NCBI RefSeq assembly: GCF_030272615.1
Contig: NC_081405.1
Location: 577,255,752-577,319,751, forward strand
DNA: 64,000 nucleotides
Direction: 5' to 3'
Source of the DNA: Cryptomeria japonica
Taxonomy: Eukaryota > Streptophyta > Pinopsida > Cupressales > Cupressaceae
A program made the translations under genes and the position numbers. The notes under the pieces were generated by a model. That model was given only the letters and a program-made list of their open reading frames with translations, did not search any database and was not told the origin of the DNA. The first letter of the stretch is position 1. Each line of letters opens with the position of its first letter. Below, one piece after another: positions 44,152-56,205 of the stretch.

Positions 44152-47100
44152 TTAATACCATTTCCACACGCAAGCATCTCCTTTCCACCACTTGGCCACA
44201 TGACTATCCAATTCACTTCCAATGTTAGATAGCGAATCTGCCACTACATTTTCTCCTCTACTTATATGAGACACACAAAAATCCAAAAAAATTTTGAGCT
44301 TCTCTCGGATCAAAGCCACGCATCGGTTTATTTTCCAGCATGGCATGTTGCCTTTAGTTATTGCATTAATAACTATCTGAGAGTACCCTTCTAAGTGTAG
44401 CCATTGGACTTTCATATTTAAAGCTAGCTCTGTTGCTAGAAAAGCGGCCTGGATCTCTACTTCATTATTATTGTCATCCTTCAAACGTTGTGCTCCTTTG
44501 AAAAGGATAAATCCGTTATCGTCCCTCGCCACCACCCCAACACCTGAGGTTCCTGGATTTCCATTTGATGCACCATCGAAATTAATCTTTATCCATTGTT
44601 TACTAGGTGGTTCCCATTTAACCATCTCTGAAGAAGGAGCTGGATCAACCCCCAAAAACCCATTAATAGGTTGGTAGTGTACCAAAGGCCATTTTGCCTG
44701 GATATCTCTATCTTCATTTGTGAATGGATGCTTTAATAAATTATGGTTCCTAGCTGCCACAAAGACCGCTTCAATTATTTCTCTTTCCACTCTTGCACAC
44801 AAACTCTCCTTTGATTCTACATTTTCTTGGAAAATTCTCCTATTTCTCTCCTTCCAAATCTCCCATACTACAAGAGAAGAGGCCACTAAGCATAGGCTGG
44901 AAAAGACTTATTTACAACAAGGTATTCTCCAACTTGTAAAAATGTCAAAAATCAAATTAGGAAGCGGGATGGCCCAATCCATCTTACCAAGGAGGAATTT
45001 CCATACCTTATGTGCCTCCTCGCATTGAAGTAGCAGGTGATCCAAAGTTTCATTTGCCTTCTTACACATTATGCACCTAAAGGGACCTAGGAAGCCTAAC
45101 TTGCACAGTCTTTCTTCTGTCAGGATTCTCTTTCTCACAACCAACCATGAGAAGGCTTCTACTTTCAAGAGGATAGGAGAGCTCCACAACAGTTTATTTG
45201 GCAAGTCCACTCTTGCTTCCAAATTTTCTAAAATACCATAGCAAATCTTGACCGAGTACTGCCCAGATTTTAATCCACACCATCTAAGAGTATCTGCCTT
45301 GTTCGACAGAGGTGGCGTATACTCCTGTAGGATGGAATTCAACAAAACCTTCTCGTTTGGAGTCATAGGAAGATTATCCATCGTCTTCCATTTTGAATGG
45401 TCTACTCCATTGGTCGTGCACTTCGTGATGAAATCTCCTACCTTCACACCCCACTATGCTTTCATGACCTGTTTGATTTCCTCACACCCATTTCTCTGAT
45501 TGAGTGTTGACCTTCCCTCCCAAGAGCCCATCTAGAAATTGGCCATTGTCCCTTTACCTAATTCCTATGTGATGTGCTCAGTGATCACATGTCTATAAGA
45601 GCAGAGGAAGTTCCAGATAGCAGATCCTTTAGGGAGGACTCTGATGGTGAAAATTTGTTCCCTACTCATCTGATCTAGATATTTATGTTTTAAAATTTGT
45701 ACCCACTTCTGGTTTGGGTGAGAGTAGATATTCCATAGCAGCTTTGCTCCCATTGCCTCATTAAGCAAAGTCCACTTTTGCAAACCTACACCCCCAATCA
45801 GTTTGGATTGACAGACTTTGTCCCATGCAATCAAGGGGATTTTTTCTCTCGTCTCTTTGCCATTCCAAAAAAAAATTCATTCCTCTGTTAATGCATCTGA
45901 TCAATTTCTCTGGGATCTTTAGTATTGTCATGGAATATATAGGGAGAGCAGAAAGGACTGATTTGAGAAGCATTATTTGTCTAGCCAAAGTAAGCCATTT
46001 AAGTTTCCATCCTTCAAAACGATTGACATAACTGTCAATTAGGCTATGCCACAATTCCATGCAGTTTGGCCCCCCAAATAAAGGGGTACCCAAGAATTTC
46101 CTAGGTAGAGTGCCCAATTTAACTCCTAGGATATTAGTAATTTCTTGTTGTCTACCTCCCCCTATGTTAAAAAAAAGAACTTTTGATTTTATCCAATTAA
46201 CCTGTTGACCAGATGCCCTCCAGAAAGTATCTATTGTCCTTCTAATTTCTCTAGCCTCTTGAAGTGAATATTGTCCGCATAACAAGGTACAATCCACAAA
46301 TTGTTGATGGGTGACAAGGTCCATTCCTTCCACAATTTTAATTCCTTTTCAATTACCTCAATTTCTCTGAAAGAGAATTAATCTTCCCAAAACTTCAGCC
46401 AAGGTGATGAATAAGAAGGGCGATAGTGGATCCTCTTGTCTGATCTCATGAGAGGTTTGAAAGAATCCTTGTGGGCTACCATTTACTAGCACAGAGGTCC
46501 ACACTCCACCTAAACATGCACAAACCCAATTAATCCAACCTTTTGAGAATCCAAATCTGTTAAGAACCTGGAATAGGAATTCTTGGTCCACCATGTCGTA
46601 TACTTTTCTAATATCCAATTTAATCAACATTCATTCCACCTTTTCTTGTCTTACAATATGAATGGCTTCATGTGCAATTATTATTCCTTCAACGATCGAT
46701 CTACCTGGAATAAAACTACTCTTCTCTTCTAAAATAATGTGATTTAGAATTGGTTTCAATTGATTAGAGATTATTTTCGTTACCAGTTTAAGAATGGTAT
46801 TACACAATGAGATTGACCTGAATTCATTAAAATAAGTGGGGTGCTCCACTTTGGGGATAAGGGCTATAAGTATGCAATTAAGCTCCTTTGCTACATATGC
46901 CTTTCTTTGCGACTCCTCCACCACACCCCAAGCATCTTTCCCAACTATATCCTAGAAGGTCTGATAGAAAAAGGTTGGGAAGTCATCTGGTCCTACGATT
47001 TTGTCGCCCATCATGCTGAAAACCGCCTTCTGAATGTCTTCTAACTAGATAGGTTTCATGAGCACCTGATTTTGTGCTTCTGTGATCAGCTCCGGAATAG

Positions 47101-48378
47101 AACTGAGTCCATTTTGTTGATACTCTACACTTATATTACCCTCCTTAGACAATAAAGTCAAGAAGAAACTAACTGCCCCTCTATTGAAATCCTTCGGATT
47201 GTCCAAAAGGACATTTTCCTTGTTATGGATGGAAGTGATTTTGTTCCAGGATCTTCTGGCCTTGACCAGGTTATGGAAAAATTTTGTATTTTTGTCCCCT
47301 TCATTAAGCCAATACTCCCTCGATTTTTGTCACCAATAGATTTCTTCCCATGCCAGGATCTCATTGTACTATTTTTTAAGGTCACATTCCTGCAAAAAAG
47401 ACTTCGAGGACATTCCATTTTGAATTATTGTTTCTTGTAATGCAGCTAGCTTCTCCTCCAAATCTTTCTTATTAGCAAAAATATTGCCAAATTTAGTGTG
47501 GTTCCACTCTTTAACTTTAGACTTAAAAATTGCAATTTCTTAACAAACCTAAATGCTATTGTACCTAGCACCTCAGGAGTCTCAGACCACCACTCCGCTA
47601 TTAGGTCTCGGAGGCTCCCATCCCTCAGCCACATCTTTTCAAATTTAAAGGGGCAGCTTATGGGGGGGCCGTCAAATGCAATAATAAGCTCCACCAGTAG
47701 ATGATCTGAAGCAACCATTGGTTGGATGTTTGAAACAAAAAGGACGGGGGATTCTGCCCAAGACCCTCCCAAGAAAAATCAGTCCAGTTTTTTTGCTACT
47801 TGATTCCCCAAAATCCTTCGGTTCGACCATGTAAATTGTCCTTCCTTGGATTTGATTTCTCTGAGACCATTGCTAATCACAAAAATTTGAAATTTTTTTT
47901 CGGATGAAGTAGGACCTCTCTTGCCCCCCACTTTATCACTTGCCTCCAAAATAGTATTAAAATCTCCCCCAATAATGACAACTCCTTCTAGTTCTGGGAT
48001 GAGAGAGGAGAGGGATTTCTAGAAGTTTCCTTGTTGATTTGGTTTAGTCATTCCATAAACATTAATAAAAAAGAAATCAGCATTCAAGGGGAAGGAATGG
48101 ATCTTACACACCCGCCACATCCGAGAGTCAACAATTACCTCCACCTTATGGTTGGACGAGTTCCAGAGTATACCCAAACCTCCCGACACACTCTCCGAGT
48201 CTAGAAAGACTCCCTTCTACTGCTTCCAAGATCTCATGAGAAAACCTGCATCCTTTTTATTAAGCTTAGTTTCCTGCAAAAAGACTACATCCAACCTTAA
48301 TTGATCCAAACCTCTTTTTATCAATCAACGTTTGTTAGGGGCATTGCAACCCCTGACATTCCATGTTATGATTTTCAT
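44152..48378 (-). pseudogene. LINE ORF2: endonuclease, reverse transcriptase, zf-RVT, RNase H
   Basis: Starts MKIITWNVRG (ATG 48378-48376; overlaps the ORF1 stop as ATGA). APE endonuclease: VVFLQETKL, GGDFNT, then ASDH near 47.70 kb. RT (46.9-45.9 kb): IALIPKVEHPTYFNEFRSIS, FIPGRS, IKLDIRKVYD (first Asp), SPQGFF, DPLSPFLF, and FVDC in place of FADD (inactivating). zf-RVT (45.23-44.91 kb): CKLGFLGPFRCIMCKKANET then LDHLLLQCEEAHKVW. RNase H (44.6-44.16 kb): INFDGASNGNPG, NEVEIQAA, EGYSQIV (catalytic Asp to Tyr), NVVADSLSN. Stops and frameshifts: about ten. Normally nicks DNA and reverse-transcribes LINE RNA at the target. Confidence 0.9.
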
Positions 48379-49658
48379 TGTCCTTCAGGAAGGGTAACTC
48401 CCTTCCCTACTGTGAGTTTTCTTTGTCCCTTAGCGCTTCCAGCCATTGCAATTCTAATTTGATTTGATTTCCTACCTCTAAATCTCTTTCCCCCCAGGAA
48501 AATCTTGTTCCACTTAGGTTTAGTCTGCTCTACTATCCTTGATTCTAGGATGTCTTCCTCATCCATCCATCCCCATTCATCATCATCTTCCTCTCCCTCA
48601 ATATCTCTACTTGCATTAGCTTCGTTCTTTTTAAGGGCACCCTTCTGTAGATCCTCGGTCTTCTCGGTCACCTCCAAAGTTTGTCCCCTTCCCACAAGGG
48701 ATGTGGCTCTAGACTTCACTTCATCCAAGACCTCTACTGCTTTCTCCACCCAAGCAATAGCTTCTTCTACCCACACTACTGCCTCTAGTTGTTTATTTCT
48801 AAGGGAAACATCCACTATTATCTCTTCCTCCATTGAGATCTTCTTGTTTGCAGCCAACGAAACCTCCCCTTAGATCAGGGGCAGCTGTGTAGGTTTTGTA
48901 ATGCCATTATCTGTTTCCTTCTCACCCATTTCATTTTCTTTGCTCACAAAAAAATTTACCTCTTCTTGAATCATTGTCTCCACATTTTTCCCTTTTGGGC
49001 CAATCAGACATGTATCCTCCGAATGTCCATCTTTTTTGCAGTATTTGCATCTTTCACTTGTTTCTTCAATCTCAATCTTTTGTAGCCACTGCCCTTCATT
49101 AGTGATGATCTCTATGTTTGCTGGAAGGGGCTAATGGGGTTTCTAGGCAACGCAAATTCATGCATATATTTTGAAATCTTTGGACTCTATAGCCTCATCA
49201 ACTTTGATGTAAAAACCTAGTTTATTACCTATAGCTTGGAAAGACTCCTCATTCTTGTATTCTCTGGGGAGGCTATATAATCGTAACCATATGGGTAACT
49301 CTTCAATTAGCGCCTGCAATAGATTAAAGTTGGGTTCCCGGTGTCGAATATATAGTCCTCTACCACCCCAAAAAAAGGGTCCACTATTCAGAATCCACTG
49401 TTTATCCTTCTCATTCTCAATGATCACCACAAAGAAACCATTTGGCAAGGTTTTTAACTCAAGCTTGCGGTTCCAGTTTTCCGCGTAGCATCCTTTCACT
49501 TTACCCACCGATGGCCAATCTCCAAAATATTTTAGAAACAGGCCTTGCGCTTTGAAAAAAGCCACTGATTCGGTCCAGCTTTGATTATCAAGTATCAACG
49601 AGACTCTCTCCGGTCTCTCCTCATCTTGACTCGCAGGGGCATTGTTTGTCTTTTGCAT
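48375..49658 (-). pseudogene. LINE ORF1: DUF4283-like domain and CCHC knuckle
   Basis: Start MQKTNNAPAS (49658). 49658-49158: FFKAQGLFLKYFGDWPSVGK, WILNSGPFFWGGRGLYIRH and LPIWLRLYSLP are typical of the plant LINE ORF1 DUF4283 RNA-binding domain. After stops near 49156 the frame continues with the zinc knuckle CKYCKKDGHSEDTC (about 49008-49050), a TAG near 48871, then a Glu/Asp-rich C-terminus (EEDDDEWGWMDEEDI) and a basic end (GGKRFRGRKSNQIRI). Stops at TGA 48377-48375, overlapping the ORF2 ATG. Binds LINE RNA as chaperone. Confidence 0.85.
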
Positions 49659-50008
49659 TTTTGTGTTTGGTCGCCATTCTTTTTCTTGGAAATGTTGCCA
49701 TATGGTTTTTGGTCCATATTCTTTATTACGATGCCCAAAAATACTAAGATTCTCTCTTCTACCTAAGTTGGCCTCCCTAACTCTTCTCTCCTCCCCCCAC
49801 TTCTTTTGGGGGTAAAAAAACCTGTTTTGATCCTCCCAAGCCCTATTTGGTTTTTACCATGGTCATTTATCAGTCTGCATCTGTTTGAAACCTTGATGCG
49901 TATTCTTAAAATCATACCTTCGCTCTTGGGGATGTCCTCCCTTTGCTCGAAAACCCTACACATCCTTGGGCCGAAGCCCTAGCCTCCTGCATCACTCCAT
50001 GATTTTTT
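49659..50008 (-). other. LINE 5' UTR
   Basis: From the 5' TSD (50009) to ORF1. Contains a GGGCTTCGGCCC hairpin near 49970-49982 and purine-rich stretches. No promoter element identified. Confidence 0.55.
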
Positions 50009-50026
50009 CAATAACCTATAACTTTT

Positions 50027-51061
50027 ACTTCAAGTGCATTTTAAACTATTAAACACCAGTGAGAATTGAATGATTAGATCCAAAAACATGTTGCATGAAT
50101 TTTACATAATTTTAGATAAAATTATAAACATACTACAATTTCTATTAGAATACAAAATGATCAATTTGCAATGAGACTCTATTGAAGAATCACTTGATTA
50201 TTAATAACAACCTAATTTTTGTAACAATACAACATTAGAAAGTAGGTATTAATCATTATCTAAAACTTATTTTTAAAGTTCTATTTAATCAAATTAGACC
50301 AAGCAATTGTATATTGACTAATTTCTATAAGAATTATTGTAAATCATGTAACTATTGTGAAATTTAAATAACCGTATACAAAAATTAAACATGTTAAAAA
50401 AATCACAGCCATTGAATTAATGGCTCAATATATATTCATATCAATTATATAATCTTAAATTCATAATAGACATTACATTGTGGATATCTTAACATAAATT
50501 GCCTTAAATGTTAGAAATGATTATACACATTCAAGAAACCATAAAATTCAAACTAAAGAAACACATGACCTTAGAACAAGGAAAAAAATATAATATAAAG
50601 TAATCCACAATCCCAGAAATAGGAGACTCTAATCATTCAAATTATAATACATACTTCAAAAAATTCTGGAGCTCCATCTACTTCATTAGGTGAACTCTGC
50701 AAATGTGTCCGTCTGGATTAAAATTTCATGGCTAGTTGAAAAATATATCTTCTAGCTCATTGTTTTTTGGAGGTTCATTTGCTAGTTTTGCTACGATGCA
50801 AATACCAGATGTTCTATCAAACTTAGCAACATTTGTCAGTATCAATAATGATGTACCAGAATGGGATATTTAGAGCAGGGTCTAGATTATATATCAAAGT
50901 TTTCTGGGCCTTGTATAATTCTCGGAGCTTTGATGGACACACATGCTATATGCAATTAAATGTAAAAAGAACTCAAACCGTGACGAATTTGAAAATTTGA
51001 GGCATACCCATGTTAAATGAAGCAGATTGTTTAACAATTGGGTGAGCTTTCATTCCTATGT
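50027..51061. other. Right interior of the TIR element, AT-rich
   Basis: Continuation of 32850-34903 across the LINE. No coding frame or repeat recognised. Confidence 0.55.
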
Positions 51062-51620
51062 ATGCTAAATGTAACAGAATATCTCAGTTGATTTATCCCT
51101 TGTTTGCTAATTCGGTGGCTGAATCAAATACTCGCAACATCTTCTGAACAGCCACTGATAGTGTCAAAGCATGTGTAGAAGCAGCTGTTCGGCCTTCCGC
51201 GCAAAAACAAAGGGTGTTTACCACCAACAATGCTCTTTCACAAATACTCTGACCTTCGTCTACAAGCATCTCCACTAGCAAAGGAACAACTCCGTATTTT
51301 CCTCCTAGACAGGTAATGGCATAAGACAAAGCGAGCCACTGCAGTGTCTGGGAAGTCAAGGGCAAAGTCACAGTCGTGAGCCTCTTCACAAATTGCAAAA
51401 TGCCAAGACATGAGAAAAGACTATATTCAAATGGATATGCGCGGGCAGAGCAATGGGCGGGAGAGATTCAAAACTCAATTCAAAATCAACCGCAGCAGTC
51501 ACTATCACTGCCAAGAGTCAGAGGAGAGTGACAAAACAGAACGGAAACGGAATTCTTCGAGGGCCCCACACCAGCCACCCTCAGCGGTCAACGCTTCGAG
51601 TGTGCTAGTTAAGCCCAGCC
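51062..51620 (-). pseudogene. U-box (PUB)-type ARM fragment in right TIR
   Basis: Minus-frame copy of the left TIR fragment: LPLTSQTLQWLALSYAITCL, VVPLLVEMLVDEGQSICERA, CAEGRTAASTHALTLSV, with stop TAA after ATELANKG. It keeps an additional about 240 bp between TTGACC and GTGACTTTGCCC that the left TIR lost; this extra part has no clear frame. Opposite orientation to 31905-32243, as a TIR requires. Confidence 0.6.
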
Positions 51621-51669
51621 TGTTTGTTTTAAGTTTTATTTTCTATTATATTTTTCATCTTTGCCTTCA
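51621..51669 (+). repeat. Copia-2 3' LTR, last piece
   Basis: TGTTTGTTTTAAGTTTTATT...GCCTTCA is the LTR end, its first nine bases being the TIR-element target duplication. It is followed by CATTCTGAGCC exactly as Copia-1 is at 10958. Confidence 0.85.
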
Positions 51670-51674
51670 CATTC

Positions 51675-52400
51675 TGAGCCGTAGTGACAAGAACTATGCA
51701 TACTCTACAACTGCTGACAAAGGGATTATTTCAAATAGTTCATGAGCCCCGTTAAGATACCCACTTCTTGTGCATGCCACGATAATACCAGTCCATGAGA
51801 CCACATTCTTTTCACTATAAGATCGTTCATTTTCATCTACATTAAAAAATTCAGTATCGGCTGCCTCCAGGATGGTGCTATAAAGAAATGCATCATTATT
51901 CTAATGCTTGGAAGCTGGTGAATTTGAAACTGCATGATTGGGCCTGATCTTTTGCGATTGCAATTGTGAATCCTTCTACTATACAGATTTCTTTTGTTTC
52001 ATCCATACCAATCGTACACACCATAGTCTTTCCCAGATGCTGAAACACCTCCGTAATCAATCGTATATTATTATTAAGTACCTCAAGGGTAGTCAAAAGG
52101 CCTTTCTCAAAACCGTGTAGGATGGATATTGCAGAATAAAAAGGAACTTATTCATGGCCTTATACTCATATCCATTAAATCTGTCCGTGGCTTCAAAGAT
52201 GACTTCTATAATTGTCACGGTCAGAAAGGTAGAACCCCGATTCACCTTCTCTACGCTTACAAACAAACCCATGGGCAGAAGCCTCTTCTTCGTGTTCCAA
52301 TGGAGAGTCTGAATCTCTACGCCAACACTTTTGAGAGACTCCTTGATTCCTTCTAAATTTCTGGTCTCAACCTCTACAACACCTTGGTCTATTCGTTCTC
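51675..52400 (-). pseudogene. PPR-like and unknown gene fragments of unit B1
   Basis: NVVSWTGIIVACTRSGYLNG (about 51720-51810) is the PPR piece; [20 protein letters not shown] (about 51990-52060) is longer than in unit A, where part was lost near 11345; LEGIKESLKSVGVEIQTLHW (52158-52400) is the unknown piece. All on minus with stops between them. Confidence 0.5.
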
Positions 52401-53189
52401 TTCCACCACTTACTCTTCGGCCAACATATACATAAGATAAACTTCACATCACATCAAATGTATGATTGATTTTTCCTATGAGAACACTTCACATCACCTC
52501 TCATGTATCTACTAATGATTTATCCTTCCTTATATATCACCCACAATATCCCAAAGTATAAATTCTGTCAGGTCGATTAGTACCTAATGAATGGAACGTG
52601 TAACACAACATAGGTTGCCGTCAAATGTATTTATCATCATAAAAAATAGGTTGTAGATGAATCCAATACTTACTTAAAAACCAAACATGTCATACTATAT
52701 CCTTCAAAGCTAAAGAAAAAAGTCAAGATTTTTTAAATTTAAGGAACATACCACATCGGCTCAAATATCAACACCATTGTGCTAACTATTTGTCTACATG
52801 TCATTGAAGAGAGATTCAAAATATTATGTGGATCAAGATGAAAGCACTAAGATAATCTAAAACCTTTCTACAAACATCTCCTAGAGTAATCCATCAAGAA
52901 GTTTTCACAGAAAAGAACAACATCTCTCAAATAATAAACATTGTGCAAACTAGGCATACTGTGTGACATCAACATAGTATATACTGTGTGTTGGAGCACC
53001 GACACACCTAAAATTCATATCACCTATCCAATACACCGTCCTTAATATCCTCCCAAAACCACACAATTATACCAATCACCACAATAGAATATATACAATT
53101 CGAGTGATCCTACTTGGACATGCTTCACTGTCAAACAATGATCCGAGGAATAGAACCTTACAAATTTTTCTATAGAGCATATTAGGCAT

Positions 53190-53489
53190 AAAAGAGGCGT
53201 GCCAACGTTTACCGCAAAGAAGAGGATATACTCTCACTGAAACCACAGAGACCATACGTATAAGGAAGAGTTTGAGATGCCAATACGTTGTGGTTATGAA
53301 TATGAAGATCCAAACGATAGATATGTTAACCAAGATACTAATAGGAGTTATCCTAATGGAGAAAGTAGAAGACCATGCACACCACCTGAATCTCGAAGGC
53401 GTAGAGGACGTGGATCAAGGCCTACCGCAAAGAAGAGGATTCGTTCTCACCGCAACCACAGAGACAATACCTATAAAATATATAAATAA
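53190..53489 (+). pseudogene. Coiled-coil/repeat protein, copy 3 (5'-deleted)
   Basis: Begins inside the first repeat (KRGVPTFTAKKRIYSH, one TGA in place of Cys), then the second repeat FEMPIRCGYEYEDPNDRYVN, RRRRGRGSR, AKKRIRSHRNHRDNTYKIYK, stop TAA. The end KIYK shows ACCTATAAAATA, whereas copy 2 has ACCTATTAAATA, a stop. The coiled-coil half is removed by the deletion at about 53190. Confidence 0.65.
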
Positions 53490-53499
53490 ATAATTTTTA

Positions 53500-55970
53500 A
53501 ATTGTAGGCTTCTATCCGTGAATAGTATCACGGACGCATATTATCATGTCATGTGAGTTGTGATCATTTTATTGCTATCACTTGATTTTGCTAATAATGA
53601 TTAGCACCCAAATATGCATATTAAATAGAGCAGTCATAGGCCCTTCTTTGAGTTGAATCTTAATATGAAAAATATGTGTTAATTATTCTTGTTATTAATT
53701 ATATTATAAATCTTTGAATCTAAAGCTTTCACAACTTTTTATTTGTGCATGTTCTTAATATGATCGTGTCAATAACACGTCTCTTTTTCTTTTGGTGTAA
53801 TTTTGATATTGACATCTTTTAATTATTCTTATTATAAGATTATTATGGTTTAGTATGCATTATTTTTATGACTATTTTTTGTTGTTAATTTCAAAATAAT
53901 GGTTTTGGTCAATGTGTATGTGGTTTGCTAGTGAAGTTGAATAGCTCTTAGAAGGCTCACTACAAATCCAATCTTACTAAGTGCAAGGCTTCAATATCAT
54001 AAGAGATGAGGCTAATATTGTTTTGATATTAATATGGTGGGATGGATACCTTGCAGTCTTTGGTTTTTACCTAAAGAGAATGACTTTCTAGATGAATATT
54101 TCTCCATAAAAAAGTAATTGTCTTATTTGGATATGTCATGTTTAGCAGTTCTTAATTGATTACATCTTTTTAGAGTTGAATGATCTTACATAGCTTAAAC
54201 TCTTTTGTTTACCAATAGAAAAGTCATTAGATTCCCTTCTATTCTTCACACAATATGGGGTAAAATTAAATAATATAAAAAAAATTGTCTCATAATGTAA
54301 AAAATAAAATAATATCAATATTTTTGGAAAATAGATCTTGAATTTGATAGTTGAGGAATGTATATTTATATTTTTGATTTCTAATTCAATATTTATATTA
54401 CCAATTTCTATTTATTAGCATTATAATTCAATGCATTGTGCATTTCCTTCAATAAAATTTGTTTCATATATATACAAATATAATTTTACTTGATTATGAA
54501 TAAGAAATCAATATGCTAGTTGAATATTTTTTCATATTTTTTACTTACAATTTATTATTATTTTTTGTGATAAATCTATGTTTACTAGTAACAAGCAAAT
54601 ATATATTATAATAAATTAAAATGAAAAACAATTTATAAAAATAAAGAACGAGGGAAAATGAAGTCAAGGATTCATGTATTCTTTTTGGAATAAAAAAGTT
54701 TGTTTGTAATATGTGAATCATCCTTAGGTTTTCCTTCTTTTGGCTATTTCTATTAGTATGGCTATCTAATTTGTGTTAGGTAGTTAAAGATAATCATTAG
54801 GCATCTTGTAGGTTTTACTAGATTGTCTAATGTGTTTGCATGATTTCATATGGGAGGTTGTATATTAGGGACCACAAGTGAAAACGAAAGTAGTGGTAGA
54901 TGACTAAAGTGACCTAGATGAGATAGTATATGACATACATAGAGTGGTTTGTTTTGTAAGAGTTACAAATGGGTTTAGATAGTGTGGGAAAAATACTACC
55001 GTAAATAGTTCACTATAGGATTAGGAGAAACTTTTGTGGGAAGGATGTGTGATGCAATGATGGAGGTTTCTAGGAGACAAAGAGGTAGATGGGTAGGGTG
55101 TGTAGGAAGGGTGGTGGTACTAAGGAGGGCTAGGGGAGGATGTTGGAGTAGAGGTGGACATGCTACCTTCATAGAATGGAGGGATGGTACATGAGAGGAT
55201 GTCATAACAAACATTAATTACAATGGTTTTAATAGAAACAATAATTACTCTAATTTATCTTGCTCTAATGACTTAAAAATGGAAGATGGGGAAGAAGGAT
55301 ACCTTGAGTAGATGCCAAAATTATGATTAATACAATTGTGGTAGTGGGAGAAACTAATAGAAAATAAGATAGTAAACTTAGGGAAATGATTACCACAATC
55401 CCTCAACCATGTTGATGTCATACAACATTTTCTAGATGATGTTAAAGTTAGACTAGAAATGACTTGTTATAAAGATTGAAAACATCTAGAGATGGAGAGG
55501 TGTGGAATATAGGCATACCTATCTATGCTGACATCTAAGAGGTTTAATTTATAGATAGAATATGATATCTAGGATCTCAAATTAAGGGAGCTAGTTATTG
55601 TGGCTTCAAGGTTACAACATGTGACTTAGGAGCATGGGACCACATGTTGTCTTGGAGATAAATTTATTATGAAAAATTAGCTCGCACATATATTGTGAAA
55701 TCATAAACACTCTAACATAAATAATATATTTCAAATTAAACATTTCATAACATAGAGAATACGTCTCATAAATTTTATCTATCAAACCATATTTAGAGAG
55801 AGAAGTTTACCAAATCAAAATAATTATCAAGAGTATTGTAGTACCTAGCCCAAGTGGTAAAGCACACGAGATTTCATGTATAGAAACAACTATTACATTT
55901 ACAATATTGTAACACATCCTATGTAGATGTGGTTTATAAGCTATGTTTAGAAAGGAATAGAATTTGAAAA
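53500..55970. other. Unit B1 AT-rich stretch
   Basis: Same as 14.5-17.2 kb with the indels noted for the unit. No gene recognised. 55975-56190 is the counterpart of the hydrophobic chance ORF at 17239. Confidence 0.55.
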
Positions 55971-56205
55971 TAAAATGAGTAGGAGAGGAGGTTGTGGTAG
56001 GATTTTAGTGGTTGTAGGAGAGGTAGATGAAGAGGGCTCTACTATGTGGTTAGTAGTGGGGTTTTTATTTTCTATATTTTTTCTTCTAGTTTTGGTGGAG
56101 ACACTACCTACTAGGGTATCATTCTCTAGGTGGGCGTTTCCTTTTCTTTCTTGGTTGTGGTTAATGTGTTACTCGTCATTGTCGTCATAGTTATTCTCTT
56201 AACAA

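Larger units (their letters stand above)
34904..50026 (-). mobile_element. Full-length LINE (L1-type), 18-bp TSD, interrupted by an LTR element
   Basis: Target duplication CAATAGCCTATAACTTTT (34904-34921) and CAATAACCTATAACTTTT (50009-50026), one mismatch. On minus, the 5' end is just after 50009 and the 3' end is an A-rich tail (AAAATAAAAAAA) at about 34922-34935. Order: ORF1 (DUF4283-like, CCHC), ORF2 (APE endonuclease, RT, zf-RVT, RNase H), then a third ORF (35208-35897). The LTR element 35904-43817 splits the 3' region; net LINE length about 7.2 kb. A full 5' end and long TSD indicate normal target-primed insertion. All ORFs now carry stops. Confidence 0.85.
31896..51629. mobile_element. 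TIR DNA element (Mutator-like structure) carrying a U-box fragment in each terminal repeat
   Basis: Both ends read GGCTGGGCTTAAC(C/T)AGC inward. The flanks are a 9-bp duplication, TGTTCGTTT (31896-31904) and TGTTTGTTT (51621-51629), one mismatch. The left TIR 31905-32243 and right TIR 51062-51620 are about 94 percent alike by eye, with about 240 extra bases in the right. Removing the element restores the Copia LTR sequence. Net size without the nested LINE is about 4.6 kb. No transposase seen; it looks like a non-autonomous, gene-fragment-carrying element of Pack-MULE type. A 9-bp TSD with long TIRs is characteristic of Mutator-like elements. Confidence 0.65.
51670..56205 (+). repeat. Segmental duplication unit B1
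   Basis: Matches unit A from 10958 to about 17480. Relative to A it lacks about 1.55 kb (A about 12450-13985, removing the 5' half of the gene, junction near 53190) and about 0.39 kb (near 54270), and has about 100 bp more near 54020-54110. Ends at TTATTCTCTTAACA near 56205, where unit B2 starts. Confidence 0.75.
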
